This document shows positions 1 through 16,406 of a stretch of 64,000 bases of DNA, piece by piece. Source of the stretch: Chondrilla cf. caribensis (Eukaryota; Porifera; Demospongiae; Chondrillida; Chondrillidae). Below the pieces are notes generated by a model. That model worked only from the letters and a program-made list of their open reading frames with translations. It had not been told where the DNA came from and searched no databases. The stretch is from contig OZ026566.1 in assembly GCA_964020155.1 (NCBI GenBank), forward strand, positions 82,001 through 146,000, in the 5' to 3' direction. The translations under genes and the position numbers were made by a program. How positions within the stretch are numbered: position 1 is the first letter of the stretch; each line of letters starts with the position of its first letter.

Positions 1-7245
<7,245 letters not shown>

Positions 7246-7685
7246 ACATTGATTTCACTGTTGTATATAATTATTATCAATTTGCTATATACTTGGCCAC
7301 TTTTTATTTATGTTAATAACAGAATATAAGCAAATTTTATTCATTAGAGGGTTAAATATATTATTGCAGAGAAGCCCTTATTTCTATCACTCAGATCCAT
7401 AAGAGTCTACAGGGCGTGCATGTGGTTGACCTGGCAGTCAAGCATTTGGCTACCAGTACCTTTGGCATTTGACTGCATTGATTATGGCTCATTATACCAG
7501 TATTCCATAGAAGACAATAATATGAAGAATTGTAGCAATCATTTAGTTGAAATACTGTTGGTAGAAGTTTCCTTAGATCACTTGAGTCCAACAAATGACT
7601 TGATCTTTTGCCAGAGGGTCCTGTCCACATGGGAGTGAACAAAGAGAACTGAGTGAACACTGTACACATACATGAGTGAAGAGAC
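7246..7685. other. Convergent intergenic spacer
   Basis: 3' ends of ATG2 (+) and the next gene (-) face each other here. AT-rich sequence with no ORF or structure I can support beyond the ATG2 polyadenylation signal at its left edge. Confidence 0.6.
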
Positions 7686-8883
7686 TCACTGGAAGAACCA
7701 GGGTCTGTGAGTGGTGTACTCCATTAGATCAGACATGTCCTCAGTGGAGCTGTACACCCCGCTGTCATCATTGCCCGGATGGAACATCTGTGATTCTACC
7801 ATGCTACCATGTGACATAGCAGCCTGTTCTGAAAGTTGCAATACACATAATACGTTCCAGAGAGACATTTGTGGTGAGCACACATTCAGTACATACCTGT
7901 TGGTAAAGAGGACATCTCATTCAACTCCTAATAAAACAGAATGAAAGATTTTTATACATTTAAAGCTAAAACTAGGAACTAATCTTACCCCTGTGCAAGG
8001 ACAGATGGGGTCATACATCCTCTTGGCCAGGGTACATGGTCTCTTGGTTGGGGTACGTGGTCTCTTGCTTGGGGTATGTGGTCTCTTGGTTGGGGTACAT
8101 GGTCTCTTGGTTGGGGTACATGGTCTCTTGGTTGGGGTATGTGGTCTCTTGGTTGGGGTACATGGTCTCTTGGTTGGGGTACATGGTCTCTTGGTTGGGG
8201 TACACGGTCTCTTGGTTGGGGTACGTGGTCTCTCACATTGGAGTTTAGAAGCAACACCTATTTTTGGTAGAGCACAGTCCTCCACTTGTTTCTGATCATT
8301 TGTGCCCAACAGCTCAATATATAGAGTTAGAGACTTTTTGAATGCTACTAGCCTTTTACCTTCCTTGTAAAAGTCAAGGATAGCCTGGGCTTGCCAGTAG
8401 TTCAGAACTGTTGAGTAGAGAATGAATGCGATTAGTCCAGATTCTAACCCCAACACCGTACCCACAGCACAACGAACATACAAGGATAAACAACTATGTT
8501 GTCTGTATGAATGGGACGTGGAGGCCTCGACTCGGACAACAAGGACAAGCAAACCAGAAGCACTTTCTGCAGATTATGATTGATAGACATAACAATAAGT
8601 ACAGAATGATGCAAACATTATGTCATTCGATACTTACTTTCATTTCTTGCTGAAAAGTCTCGCTTAATTGAAGACGTCTTTCTTCCCCGTCTCTATTCAA
8701 ATGCAAACAGCAGTTAATGAACTCAAATTAGCTATACCCATAGTCCTAATTCATTGCCAACACATACGGGGTTAGTACTGCTGCTATTCTGAAACAGCAT
8801 TTCACTTTGAAGACCATGGACTTGAAAACCACCAAGCGCACATCTTGTGGACATTCAAAAGGCTTGAACATCTCATCTTCCAT
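7686..8883 (-). CDS. Unrecognised protein with TPTK (CDK-consensus) heptad repeats
   Basis: I do not recognise the family. Reading right to left, five or six exons join in phase: start ATG at 8883 ('MEDEMFKPFECPQDV'), donor gtatgt near 8769; '...DGEERRLQLSETFQQEMK' (about 8697-8643); a short exon near 8550; 'LNYWQAQAILDFYKE' onward (from about 8402) running through the repeats to 'CPCTG' (donor gtaaga near 7988); 'ELNEMSSLPT'; and a last exon ending 'YTTHRPWFFQ' with stop at 7686-7688. The central exon holds eleven 7-residue units of type RPCTPTK. Most contain T-P-T-K, matching the full CDK phosphosite consensus and also S/TPxK DNA-binding motifs. The tail is acidic and serine-rich. The 5' exon choice is uncertain; an alternative ATG at about 8971 opens a frame that stops at about 8800. 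Head-to-head with the gene at 9001. Confidence 0.55.
8024..8238 (-). repeat. Coding 21-bp minisatellite (RPCTPTK units)
   Basis: Eleven tandem 21-bp units keep the frame on the minus strand. Position 3 of the unit varies (Cys, His, Arg); the last unit is degenerate (TLAK). The open frame across all units supports translation. Confidence 0.85.
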
Positions 8884-9000
8884 TTGCTCAACGAACACGT
8901 ATGACTGTTAGAGAAGAAACAAGCGCCTTTTGTCCTGCGGGACGGTGGCGCCATAACTTTCTCCGTTGCCATGGTAGCAAAACTGAGTAAATAACAAGAT

Positions 9001-9291
9001 GGATGTTGAGAGTTGGTGCGCCGTTGAATGTACTGCGAATCAAAACTACACCAGAGCCACAAGGAAGCACTATACCCAGGCGTTCAAGAGCAGTGTATTC
9101 AGCAAAGAGCTTCCTACTACCGAAGGAAGAGTAGACTGGAGCATGGCAGATAAACCAGATAATAGCAAACTATCGAAGAGAAAGCATTTCCCTCAGAAAA
9201 GTGAGAAACCAATGTGTAATCGATTTGAATTTCAATTTACTTCCAGCTACTGTGTATTTTCTATTTCTTAGATGAGAGTTGCCTGAAGATA
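9001..9291 (+). CDS. Small hypothetical protein, two exons
   Basis: ATG at 9001 opens 'MDVESWCAVECTANQNY...'. A donor gtgaga at about 9201 and acceptor ttcttag before 9272 join in phase to a short tail '...NESCLKI' with TAG near 9291. The product would be about 74 residues, basic and Lys/Ser-rich in its second half. Family not recognised. It lies about 118 bp from the opposed start at 8883, so a shared promoter is likely. Without the intron the frame still stays open to 9271, so the exon structure is a preference rather than proof. Confidence 0.35.
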
Positions 9292-9748
9292 TAGTCCAAG
9301 CCAAAACGACCACACTGACTCATGATTGCTGGATCACTTGACTACTACCTAATTAAACCATAGATAATAGTTCTATTATCTATGATTAAACAATCATTAT
9401 GCTGAAGCGAGTAAAACGTGGGTATCGTGGTTACGTGATGATAAACGCTATATACTCGCATGCAGAGGACGACACATTGAACAAACTACTATAATTATAA
9501 CTAGGCTATGTCTCATTGTGACACAATGTCTCAGGATTAGTCTACATAGGTTCCTATCAAATACACTACTGATTAACAAGATACTATCAGTACCTATGTA
9601 GTATATATATCGTTTCCATATTTATCATCTTTGAGCATGAGCTGGTATTCAGCGAGATTCGCACACGTTCTGCAACGCATTCTGCTGCTATCGCATTTTG
9701 CGCACCAAAACTTCATTGCGCAATAGGCTCACGTGAACTCTCTTGAAA
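9292..9748. other. Intergenic region with small hairpins
   Basis: No gene seen. A perfect hairpin lies at about 9358-9391 (arms atagataatag / ctattatctat). Another inverted repeat, ctacataggt (about 9542) and acctatgtag (about 9593), encloses 40 bp and could be a tiny transposon remnant. Confidence 0.5.
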
Positions 9749-10575
9749 ATGGCGGCACCTCCAGCGTCTCTTTTAAGAGACATAACAAAAATGACTAAAT
9801 TGGACGAAGGATGGATACGAAAAAAGCTCATTAAAAGAAGAAAGAGATATAGAGCCCGATTATCGAAGCTTATCCCTCAAAAACGAAGTCAGCGACAAAG
9901 TGAGCAACTCACATTGATTTTTCTTCTTTTTTTGTCATCTTCAACACCTCAGTTTTATGGATTATTTGTAGTTTTGCCAGAGCCAACTCCCGAGCTCGTT
10001 GAACTTTACAAGAAATTCAAAGATGAACGAAGTAAACTAGGCCAAGCTAGAATCAGCGGTCTAAAACAGATCATTGAGAGAGAACGAGAAGATGCTGAAT
10101 TGGAGAAACAAGCGATCGTGAGTCGATATTAATATCCGGATTAGCAGCTTTTCTACACACCGTACAAATTTACCAATAGGATGGCTACATGGATAAGTAC
10201 GTGAGTAATGAAAGCACCAGTGAAGCTAGTTTACCCTCACATTCTTTGGAAGATGGTCTCCAAGTTGGCAGAGAAGTCCTCAGGGTGAGATACAGCATGA
10301 TCACAAAGTGCACGTTGTATCCATGGTTACATATGGTATTTTGTGCTGGTACACATTAGCGTTTAAAAGACATTGACCAGAGAATGAAGCAGTTGGCATC
10401 AGTTAAAGGAAATAAAGCAAGACATTTGTCAACTGGTGATGCACCTCTTGTTGGACTTCATGATTCGGACAGTGTATTGGGTATCCCCGCAGAGGAGACC
10501 CCCGGGGAGTTCCTCAGCGATGCTGCATCCCCTGAAGAACTTTTAACTATTTTAAGAATCGTTCAGTACAAATAA
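9749..10575 (+). CDS. Small coiled-coil protein, possibly FSIP1-like
   Basis: Four exons join in phase: 9749-9899, 9972-10117, 10180-10284, 10360-10575 (about 205 residues). The start 'MAAPPASLLRDITKMTKLDE' has a good ATGG context. A very basic segment follows ('KKLIKRRKRYRARL'), then a charged helix ('ELVELYKKFKDERSKLGQAR') suggesting coiled coil, and an acidic tail. The 'I-x-K-M-x-K-L-D-E' opening is reminiscent of fibrous-sheath-interacting protein 1, but the match is short and I do not rely on it. The stop TAA (10573-10575) overlaps AATAAA (10571-10576), implying a very short 3' UTR. Confidence 0.6.
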
Positions 10576-10697
10576 ACAACAGCATGTATGCTTATATGCG
10601 ACGTGTAGCTCTTCAATCATTGTGTGGTCCTGTTGTAATCCAATTTCCAGCTCACCTGCTGTAACACTATACCCATGTATTATGGTGTGATCTGTTT

Positions 10698-11560
10698 TTA
10701 TTTTAATTTAACTTGTAATGTCCAGTGTGAATATTTTGGATGGTTAAACATGTTATTGAGTGTTGAATACGGTTGTCCTCTTGTCCTGCCGTCCCTCCAT
10801 TGTGAGATCCTCTTGATAATGTGTGGGTGACATGACTTCAGAACCACTACCCCTCTCCTGGTCAGCTGGTACAGTTTTATAAAGTTTGGTTTGAATGAAT
10901 GAGTTCTGTGCCGTGCTTTGATCTCATGTGGAGCAGTTTGTACTGGACTTGGCAAACTGGTTTTTGCCAGTACCTCTTTCCTCTTGAGTGCCTCATCTTC
11001 TGTCAGAGTCACAGGTTCTGTTGGAACATTGTCTAAGTAATACACAGTGGAGCAAGTACGAGTTGTATGCAAACTGACCTCCAATATCCACAGACACACT
11101 TTCTGTTGGCATATGTGGAACTTGTATTCTACAATACATGAATAAGTTGGTATTGTACAGCCTCCAACACACTGAGTGCTAACCCTAGCCCACCTCGCTG
11201 TGTGGATGGGAGATGGAACACTGAAGAACTCAACAATGTAGCTCCCAATAATTTTAGCCAGTACCCTGTGTGACAAGGTGAAACCAAAAATATAACATAC
11301 GTTGATTTATGGCGTGCACACACCCACCATAGACGGCTCATCAGAGAAGAAAAGAGTAAATTAACTGGTATGAAGACACTCATCAACAGCTGACGCCGAC
11401 AACCTTCAAAACATTCTTTGCAGTTTTCTGTTAACTGTAGACCATTGGAGGAACCTGTAAGGACTAATCACATCCCACAGCACTGCCAATTCACCTTGTT
11501 TAGAAATACTCGAATGTCATTCGACCTATTGTCCTCCCTCCATTTAACACTAGGGAGCAT
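10698..11560 (-). CDS. Unrecognised conserved-looking protein with a Cys-rich N-terminus
   Basis: Exons join in phase from ATG 11560: 'MLPSVKWREDNRSNDIRV' (donor gtgaat near 11493); 'LTENCKECFEGCRRQLLMSV' to 'CARHKST' (about 11432-11300); 'VLAKIIGSYIVEFFSVP' to 'HTAR'; 'IQVPHMPTESVSVDIG'; and a final exon from about 11031 ('DNVPTEPVTLTEDEALKRKE') to the stop at 10698. Phases 0, 2, 2 and 1 agree at each junction, which argues for a real gene of about 200 residues. A CxxCxxxC cluster occurs near residue 28 and a hydrophobic stretch near residue 40. The C-terminus is strongly basic. No family recognised. Convergent with the upstream gene, 122 bp between stops. Confidence 0.6.
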
Positions 11561-11940
11561 GAGAAAGGAATACTAAATGAGAAAACGTGGTCGAACTGTG
11601 GTCCCGTCATGTTCCATACATGCGTGGATTCCTTCCTGACTTGTGTAAGAGCTCAGTCAGTTGGAAGCTTCTGAATCGCTCCAAGCCTTTCGATATCTGA
11701 ACATACACCAATTAATATTACTTGCAATTGGGTCTTCAATCCTGTTGACTGCACACAAGCCGTAGACTCACTCCGCATATCTTTTGAAAATTCCTATCTC
11801 TCCTATGTTGATTTTTATTCTTATACACCAATCTCTTCAAAATGACGGATTCTTTCTTCAAGGCACACACACATTTCTCCAGGGTTACTTGTGAGCCAGC
11901 AGCCATTACAGTCTTAAATGTATTCATTGAATTTGAGAAA
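11561..11940. promoter_or_regulatory. Divergent promoter region
   Basis: About 380 bp between the starts of the minus-strand gene (11560) and the NKRF-like gene (11941). No TATA box or other motif I can defend. An in-frame ATG at 11842 could extend the NKRF-like protein by 33 residues. Confidence 0.4.
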
Positions 11941-13401
11941 ATGGCCTCTGGTCAAACACTGGCTGTACCGTTGATGCCCTGGGAGTCGAGAAGTATTTGG
12001 GAGTCCAGGATTTCTTTCATAGAAGATAACTTGAACAGGTTTGGATTGGATAAAGTGCTTGTTCTCTCCATTGTGTGGGCCAATATGGAATTCCTCGGGT
12101 GTCGCTACCCTCAAGAGACAGAAGCACTTGTACGAGACTATAGCTTGCCCAAGGACCGTGAAGTACACTCCCCTGAAGGCAATGTCTACCACATAGACGT
12201 GTCACACAGTCTTCCGGATGCTACGCCAATGGACCCAGGCGTCGATGATGAGGAGTCTGTCAATGGTGACGACGGGCAGAGCGAGATTAGTGGACTTGAC
12301 ATTCTCATTAAAGAAGCTAAACAAAGATCAATCGATTCCCAGTCTGCCAACAAAGAAGACACGGGGAACGTTGAAGGATTAGCTTTGCTGCTTGAGGGCC
12401 ACTGGGTTAAACAATACTTGAAAACCAATGCAAGTGCCCACCCAGTCAGCTTGCTTCACGGAATATGTGCTAAACACGAGTTGTCTGTGGAATTCCCCAT
12501 CAAAACTATCGTTCGTGGTTCTGGTACACCATCGCACCAAGCCTGCTTGGTTGTCAACAATGACATTATCCTAAAGGGAGAATTTCATGCAACTAAAAAG
12601 GAAGCCAAGAGATCTGTAGCTGAAAGAGTTGTTAATCGATTGAAGGAAATGGCCAACAGTAGTCAGATCAGAACCAAGGTAAAGGTGGAGACTGTGCATA
12701 GACAAGAACTTCACCAACCAATTGGTCCTCCCCATCCTGACTATGGGAAGGGGAGTGAACTGCTGCAAAAAATGGGGTGGAAGAAAAACGAACCTTTGGG
12801 TAAAGATCCCATGGTACAGTGTACCACTGTTCCTGTTATACCTGTGTCTTCCAGAACTAAAAAGGGGCTGGGGTTTGAAGACACTGCTGTAAAGATTGAT
12901 TCAGGTGCTATACGACGAAAGCTAAGGCAATTTATGGATTCGGACCAAGATGTAATGGAATTCCCAGTTTCACTCACTGCTCAAGAGCGTAGAATGGTCC
13001 ATGAAGAAGCTCAACACTTTGGTCTTGTTCACAAATCATTTGGGAATGGATCAGATAAGTTTATTGTTGTGCGGAAGAAATCAGGTGAGGATGACAATTC
13101 TCAACAATACTATGGCAACCATCACAAGCCACACCCCAACATTACGAGAGTTAGCCATCGTTCTGATCCCAAAGTGGATGAAAACCCCACCCCCCGTAGA
13201 TACTCTAAAGACTCCTATCAAAGCTCCACCCACAATCGTACCAAAGACTCCTCCTATGGCTCCACCCAAAGTCACAGTAGAGACTCTCACGGACATAGTA
13301 AGGGATACATCCACAGTGAATTCTTCAAAGGAGCATCCAGAAGAGTGGATTCCTCAGAGCGACATAGAAATAACCGCTACACACCCTATCCTAGGCCGTG
13401 A
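11941..13401 (+). CDS. NKRF: NKRF-like RNA-binding protein (XTBD, dsRBD, G-patch, R3H), intronless
   Basis: In vertebrates NKRF binds the exonuclease XRN2 and the helicase DHX15 and acts in nucleolar pre-rRNA processing. This single-exon frame gives 486 residues from ATG 11941 (context aaaATGGcc), or 519 from 11842. In order: an XRN2-binding (XTBD) domain, residues about 15-75, with 'WESRISFIEDNLNRFG' and 'LSIVWANMEFLGCRYP'; a dsRBD-like segment about 155-240 with 'KKEAKRSVAERVVNRL'; a G-patch about 270-310 with 'GSELLQKMGWKKNEPLGKD' and 'KKGLGFE'; an R3H-like segment about 335-385 with 'LTAQERRMVHEEAQHFGL'; and a Ser/Arg/His-rich tail. Human NKRF is longer (about 690). I prefer 11941 because XTBDs sit at the extreme N-terminus. 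The lack of introns contrasts with every neighbour. Confidence 0.85.
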   Translation: MASGQTLAVPLMPWESRSIWESRISFIEDNLNRFGLDKVLVLSIVWANMEFLGCRYPQETEALVRDYSLPKDREVHSPEGNVYHIDVSHSLPDATPMDPGVDDEESVNGDDGQSEISGLDILIKEAKQRSIDSQSANKEDTGNVEGLALLLEGHWVKQYLKTNASAHPVSLLHGICAKHELSVEFPIKTIVRGSGTPSHQACLVVNNDIILKGEFHATKKEAKRSVAERVVNRLKEMANSSQIRTKVKVETVHRQELHQPIGPPHPDYGKGSELLQKMGWKKNEPLGKDPMVQCTTVPVIPVSSRTKKGLGFEDTAVKIDSGAIRRKLRQFMDSDQDVMEFPVSLTAQERRMVHEEAQHFGLVHKSFGNGSDKFIVVRKKSGEDDNSQQYYGNHHKPHPNITRVSHRSDPKVDENPTPRRYSKDSYQSSTHNRTKDSSYGSTQSHSRDSHGHSKGYIHSEFFKGASRRVDSSERHRNNRYTPYPRP

Positions 13402-13528
13402 TGTCCTGGTGTGACCTCACATCCCAACATTTGTACAGTACATATAATATATTCACGTACACTGACTACAATCTTATTTCTGTTGAAAATAATTAATTAT
13501 ACTGTCATGTATTATTATTGTGTCATTA

Positions 13529-14001
13529 TTAGATGGTTGCTATTTTTGTTAGTGTTTGTATTGCATTGATGTATTTAATGTTGAGTTCAAATGGTCCTTC
13601 AGTTCTATCAGCTAAGAGTAGTCCGATAGTTGATATATTTTGTCGAGGAAGGGTCATCTGATGGTCTTGTAGATAACCTCTATGAGTGAGGAGAAACTCA
13701 GAGAATGGCAACTACAGAGATGAGAAATGGATAATAGCTGTATTAATCTGTCTTGATTTGAGTACATTACTAGTGAGGAAATTCCTGCACTTACAATGAT
13801 ATTCTCCCAGATCACACCCCCTCGGGTGTACATAATTGTCTGCCACAGATCATCTTTCCTAGCTATCCCGGGAGATTGGATGTTTACAATATATGGCCTC
13901 CCATCACCATGGATACACAACTCTAGAGCATCATATTCCGAAAGGTCAATTCTGCCACTAACAAACATTGTCTTCTGTATAATAGAGCCGTGTACTGGTC
14001 A

Positions 14002-14036
<35 letters not shown>

Positions 14037-14416
14037 CGCACACATAATATTATTATAATAGCTGTATACCTTGAGTGGTTTAGACCTAATAGCTGCATAT
14101 CCGCTGTACATCATCTCAGGGCCTAATTTCGTGGATAGATTACCCCTGAATGTAGCATACCCTGCAAATACATAAACCAAGGTGTGTAGCTATAGGTAAT
14201 CATGTATCATGAGCTAACCCTGGCCTGGCCGGTTTATGTACCTTTTAAGGAATGCTGGAAGGTAGCTTCACTGTATCCGCCTAAATCGGAATCATTAGTG
14301 CAGGACCAGTTGTCTACAACTTCTGGATCATTGAAATCCCACAGAAGGAGACGCGGGTCTTTCGGGACACCGACTTTTCGAAGGTCGAAAATATACTTTC
14401 TAAGAGCAGATAGCAT
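13529..14416 (-). CDS. NDUFAF1: Complex I intermediate-associated protein 30 (NDUFAF1 / CIA30)
   Basis: NDUFAF1 is a mitochondrial assembly factor for the membrane arm of respiratory complex I. Four exons in phase: 14416-14242 ('LLLWDFNDPEVVDNW', 'SDSDLGGYSEATF'-like), 14161-14071 ('GYATFRGNLSTKLG', 'GYAAIRS'), about 13978-13797 ('DLSEYDALELCIHGDGRPYI', 'WENIIV') and about 13711-13529 ('LPFSEFLLTHRGYLQD', 'ISTIGLLLADRTEGPFEL'). The galactose-binding-like CIA30 core (W-x-x-x-x-D-x-x-x-GG-x-S, then the F-R-G-N-L strand) is clear. ATG 14416 gives about 210 residues, shorter than the human protein (327), so an N-terminal targeting region is short or lies in an unread 5' exon. Its start is only 39 bp from the CRLS1 start on the other strand. 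Confidence 0.88.
14004..14031. repeat. (GT)n microsatellite
   Basis: About 14 GT units in an NDUFAF1 intron. Confidence 0.9.
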
Positions 14417-14455
14417 TTCCGATATATTCCGTTTTTCTTCGTTCTGTACCTTAAA
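14417..14455. promoter_or_regulatory. Very short bidirectional promoter between NDUFAF1 and CRLS1
   Basis: Only 39 bp separate the two start codons. Transcription of each gene must start inside this gap or within the other gene's coding exon, unless one ATG is misassigned. Confidence 0.5.
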
Positions 14456-15661
14456 ATGGCGCTGTTGTTCGTTGAAAGTCGTTTGCTGTCAGCAAAATAT
14501 TGCTCTCGATCCCCATGTATACGGGTAAACACGTCAACGCAACGACCGAGAAGAGCTTGTTTCACATGCTATTGCTCCCGGGACGGGAATTATTCTCCGG
14601 GGAAGGTGCACCATTCACAAATCAGAGACAAATTTAATAGCTATTTGTCCGAACAAGTTGCTCCCCACCGCTTTGCCGTGAGGAATAGCCAAAAAATTAA
14701 TTTTAATTCTGCTAGACTATCTTCCCAGTCTGACAAGAACAAGTTTTTCGAAAAGGTCAGTTCGATGAGATCTTGATGTAATGTTCTAGCTTTGGAGGGC
14801 TGTTTGTGTAGTGTGCAAATGTGCATGCATCTTATATTGCTTGTAAAGTTAACTAAGCACTAGTGCACTGGTAGTGTGTGTTGTTTGTCCAATGTTCTCT
14901 CCACATCTGTTTGCTGCAGGAAAACATATGGACTGTTCCTAATCTTCTTTCTCTTCTTCGTATTTCTGCGGCCCCTTTGTTGGGATGGTGTGTGTTGGGA
15001 GGACACCACGTAGCTGCTGTGTCTATATTTGTGCTGGCCGGACTGTCTGACTGGGTGAGGAGAAGTGTGTACTCTGCTACTAACTGGGATCAACACTCAT
15101 ACATGCAAAATGCTCCCCTCAGCCCCCCCCCCATCATCCCCTCACCATCCTCTTACTACCCCTCACCATCCCCTCATCACCCCTCACCATCCACCCACCC
15201 TCAACTTTTGTTTCATCCTTTTGAAGATCGATGGGTTCATTGCTCGCAATGTTCCTGGGCAGCTCTCCTCAATTGGATCAGTCCTGGATCCACTGGCAGA
15301 CAAGCTCCTCGCTTGTGTTCTCTTTGTGGCACTCACTAAAGTTGGCTATCTACCTCGTGAGTCTCATGTAGGCAAGTGATCTTCCAGTTATAGTTATAAC
15401 TTAGCAACAAAGGCTATGAACCTGGTGCAGTCCCAGACTTGGGAGCACTGGGCAAGATGGCATCAGACACATTGCCCTCATAGCTGGATTGTTGTACCTC
15501 TGAACAAACCATTAATGATGAAGTAACTCTCACTGGTCCATTGTCCACAGTATGGTTGACGGTCATTGTACTGGGACGAGATGCACTTCTTGTGTTGGGA
15601 GGATTCTATCTACGATATATAACTCTACCTTCACCAGTGAGTGGTTGTTACGCATATATAT

Positions 15662-15712
<51 letters not shown>

Positions 15713-15783
15713 ACACACACCACACACACACACACACACACACCACACACACACACACACCACACACACACACACACACCACA

Positions 15784-15837
<54 letters not shown>

Positions 15838-16370
15838 TAATCATTTTCCAACCATTATAGAAAACATGGTCAAGATATTGGGATATTCAGCGCTCCACAC
15901 TGACGGTAACCCCTTCGGTGGTTAGTAAGGTATGGATATTGTGTACACAGGAGTGTGCGAGAGGCTGTAATGAGCTATTCCTTGCAGGTCAACACACTGT
16001 TTCAAATGCTGCTGTTAGGTCTCACCCTGGCTAGTCCTGTGTTCGGGTTCGAGCATCACTCAGGTTTACATATATTATGGTGAGTGCCACACCCCCGCCT
16101 GTATTGTAAGGAGTGCCACACCCACACCTATATCATAGTGAGTGCCACACCTCTTCACATCCACTGCATTCAGCACTCTCTCATCCGCCTCCTTGACCCC
16201 GCCTCCTTGACCCCACCTCCTTGACCCCACCTCCTTGACCCCACCTCCTTGACCCTGTCACCTTCAGGTATCTGACTGGACTCACTACAGTGGTGTCGGG
16301 ATGGAGTTACTTCTTTTCCAGGAATGGATTCAAGTTATTAAAGTCAAAAAAACATACAACAGTAAAGTAA
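14456..16370 (+). CDS. CRLS1: Cardiolipin synthase (CMP-forming)
   Basis: Joins phosphatidylglycerol with CDP-diacylglycerol to form cardiolipin at the mitochondrial inner membrane. Seven exons join exactly in phase: 14456-14755, 14920-15054, 15227-15356, 15551-15636, 15861-15929, 15988-16079, 16268-16370 (304 residues; human 301). Residues 1-100 are basic and Ser-rich, consistent with a mitochondrial presequence. '[14 protein letters not shown]' opens the enzyme core. The CDP-alcohol phosphotransferase motif reads '[20 protein letters not shown]' followed by PLAD, with the DG..AR and G..D..D residues present and the Asp of 'GLSDW' just before it. Hydrophobic helices follow ('[20 protein letters not shown]', '[14 protein letters not shown]'). 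Introns hold large CA arrays. Confidence 0.95.
15663..15836. repeat. Interrupted (CA)n microsatellite
   Basis: About 85 CA units broken by CCA interruptions, in CRLS1 intron 4, starting about 25 bp after the donor at 15637. Confidence 0.95.
16190..16258. repeat. 14-bp minisatellite near a splice acceptor
   Basis: Five copies of ctccttgaccccgc-type units just before the last CRLS1 exon. Confidence 0.85.
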
Positions 16371-16406
16371 ATATATTGAATGTCACTCTTCATTGGTTTT
16401 AAATTG

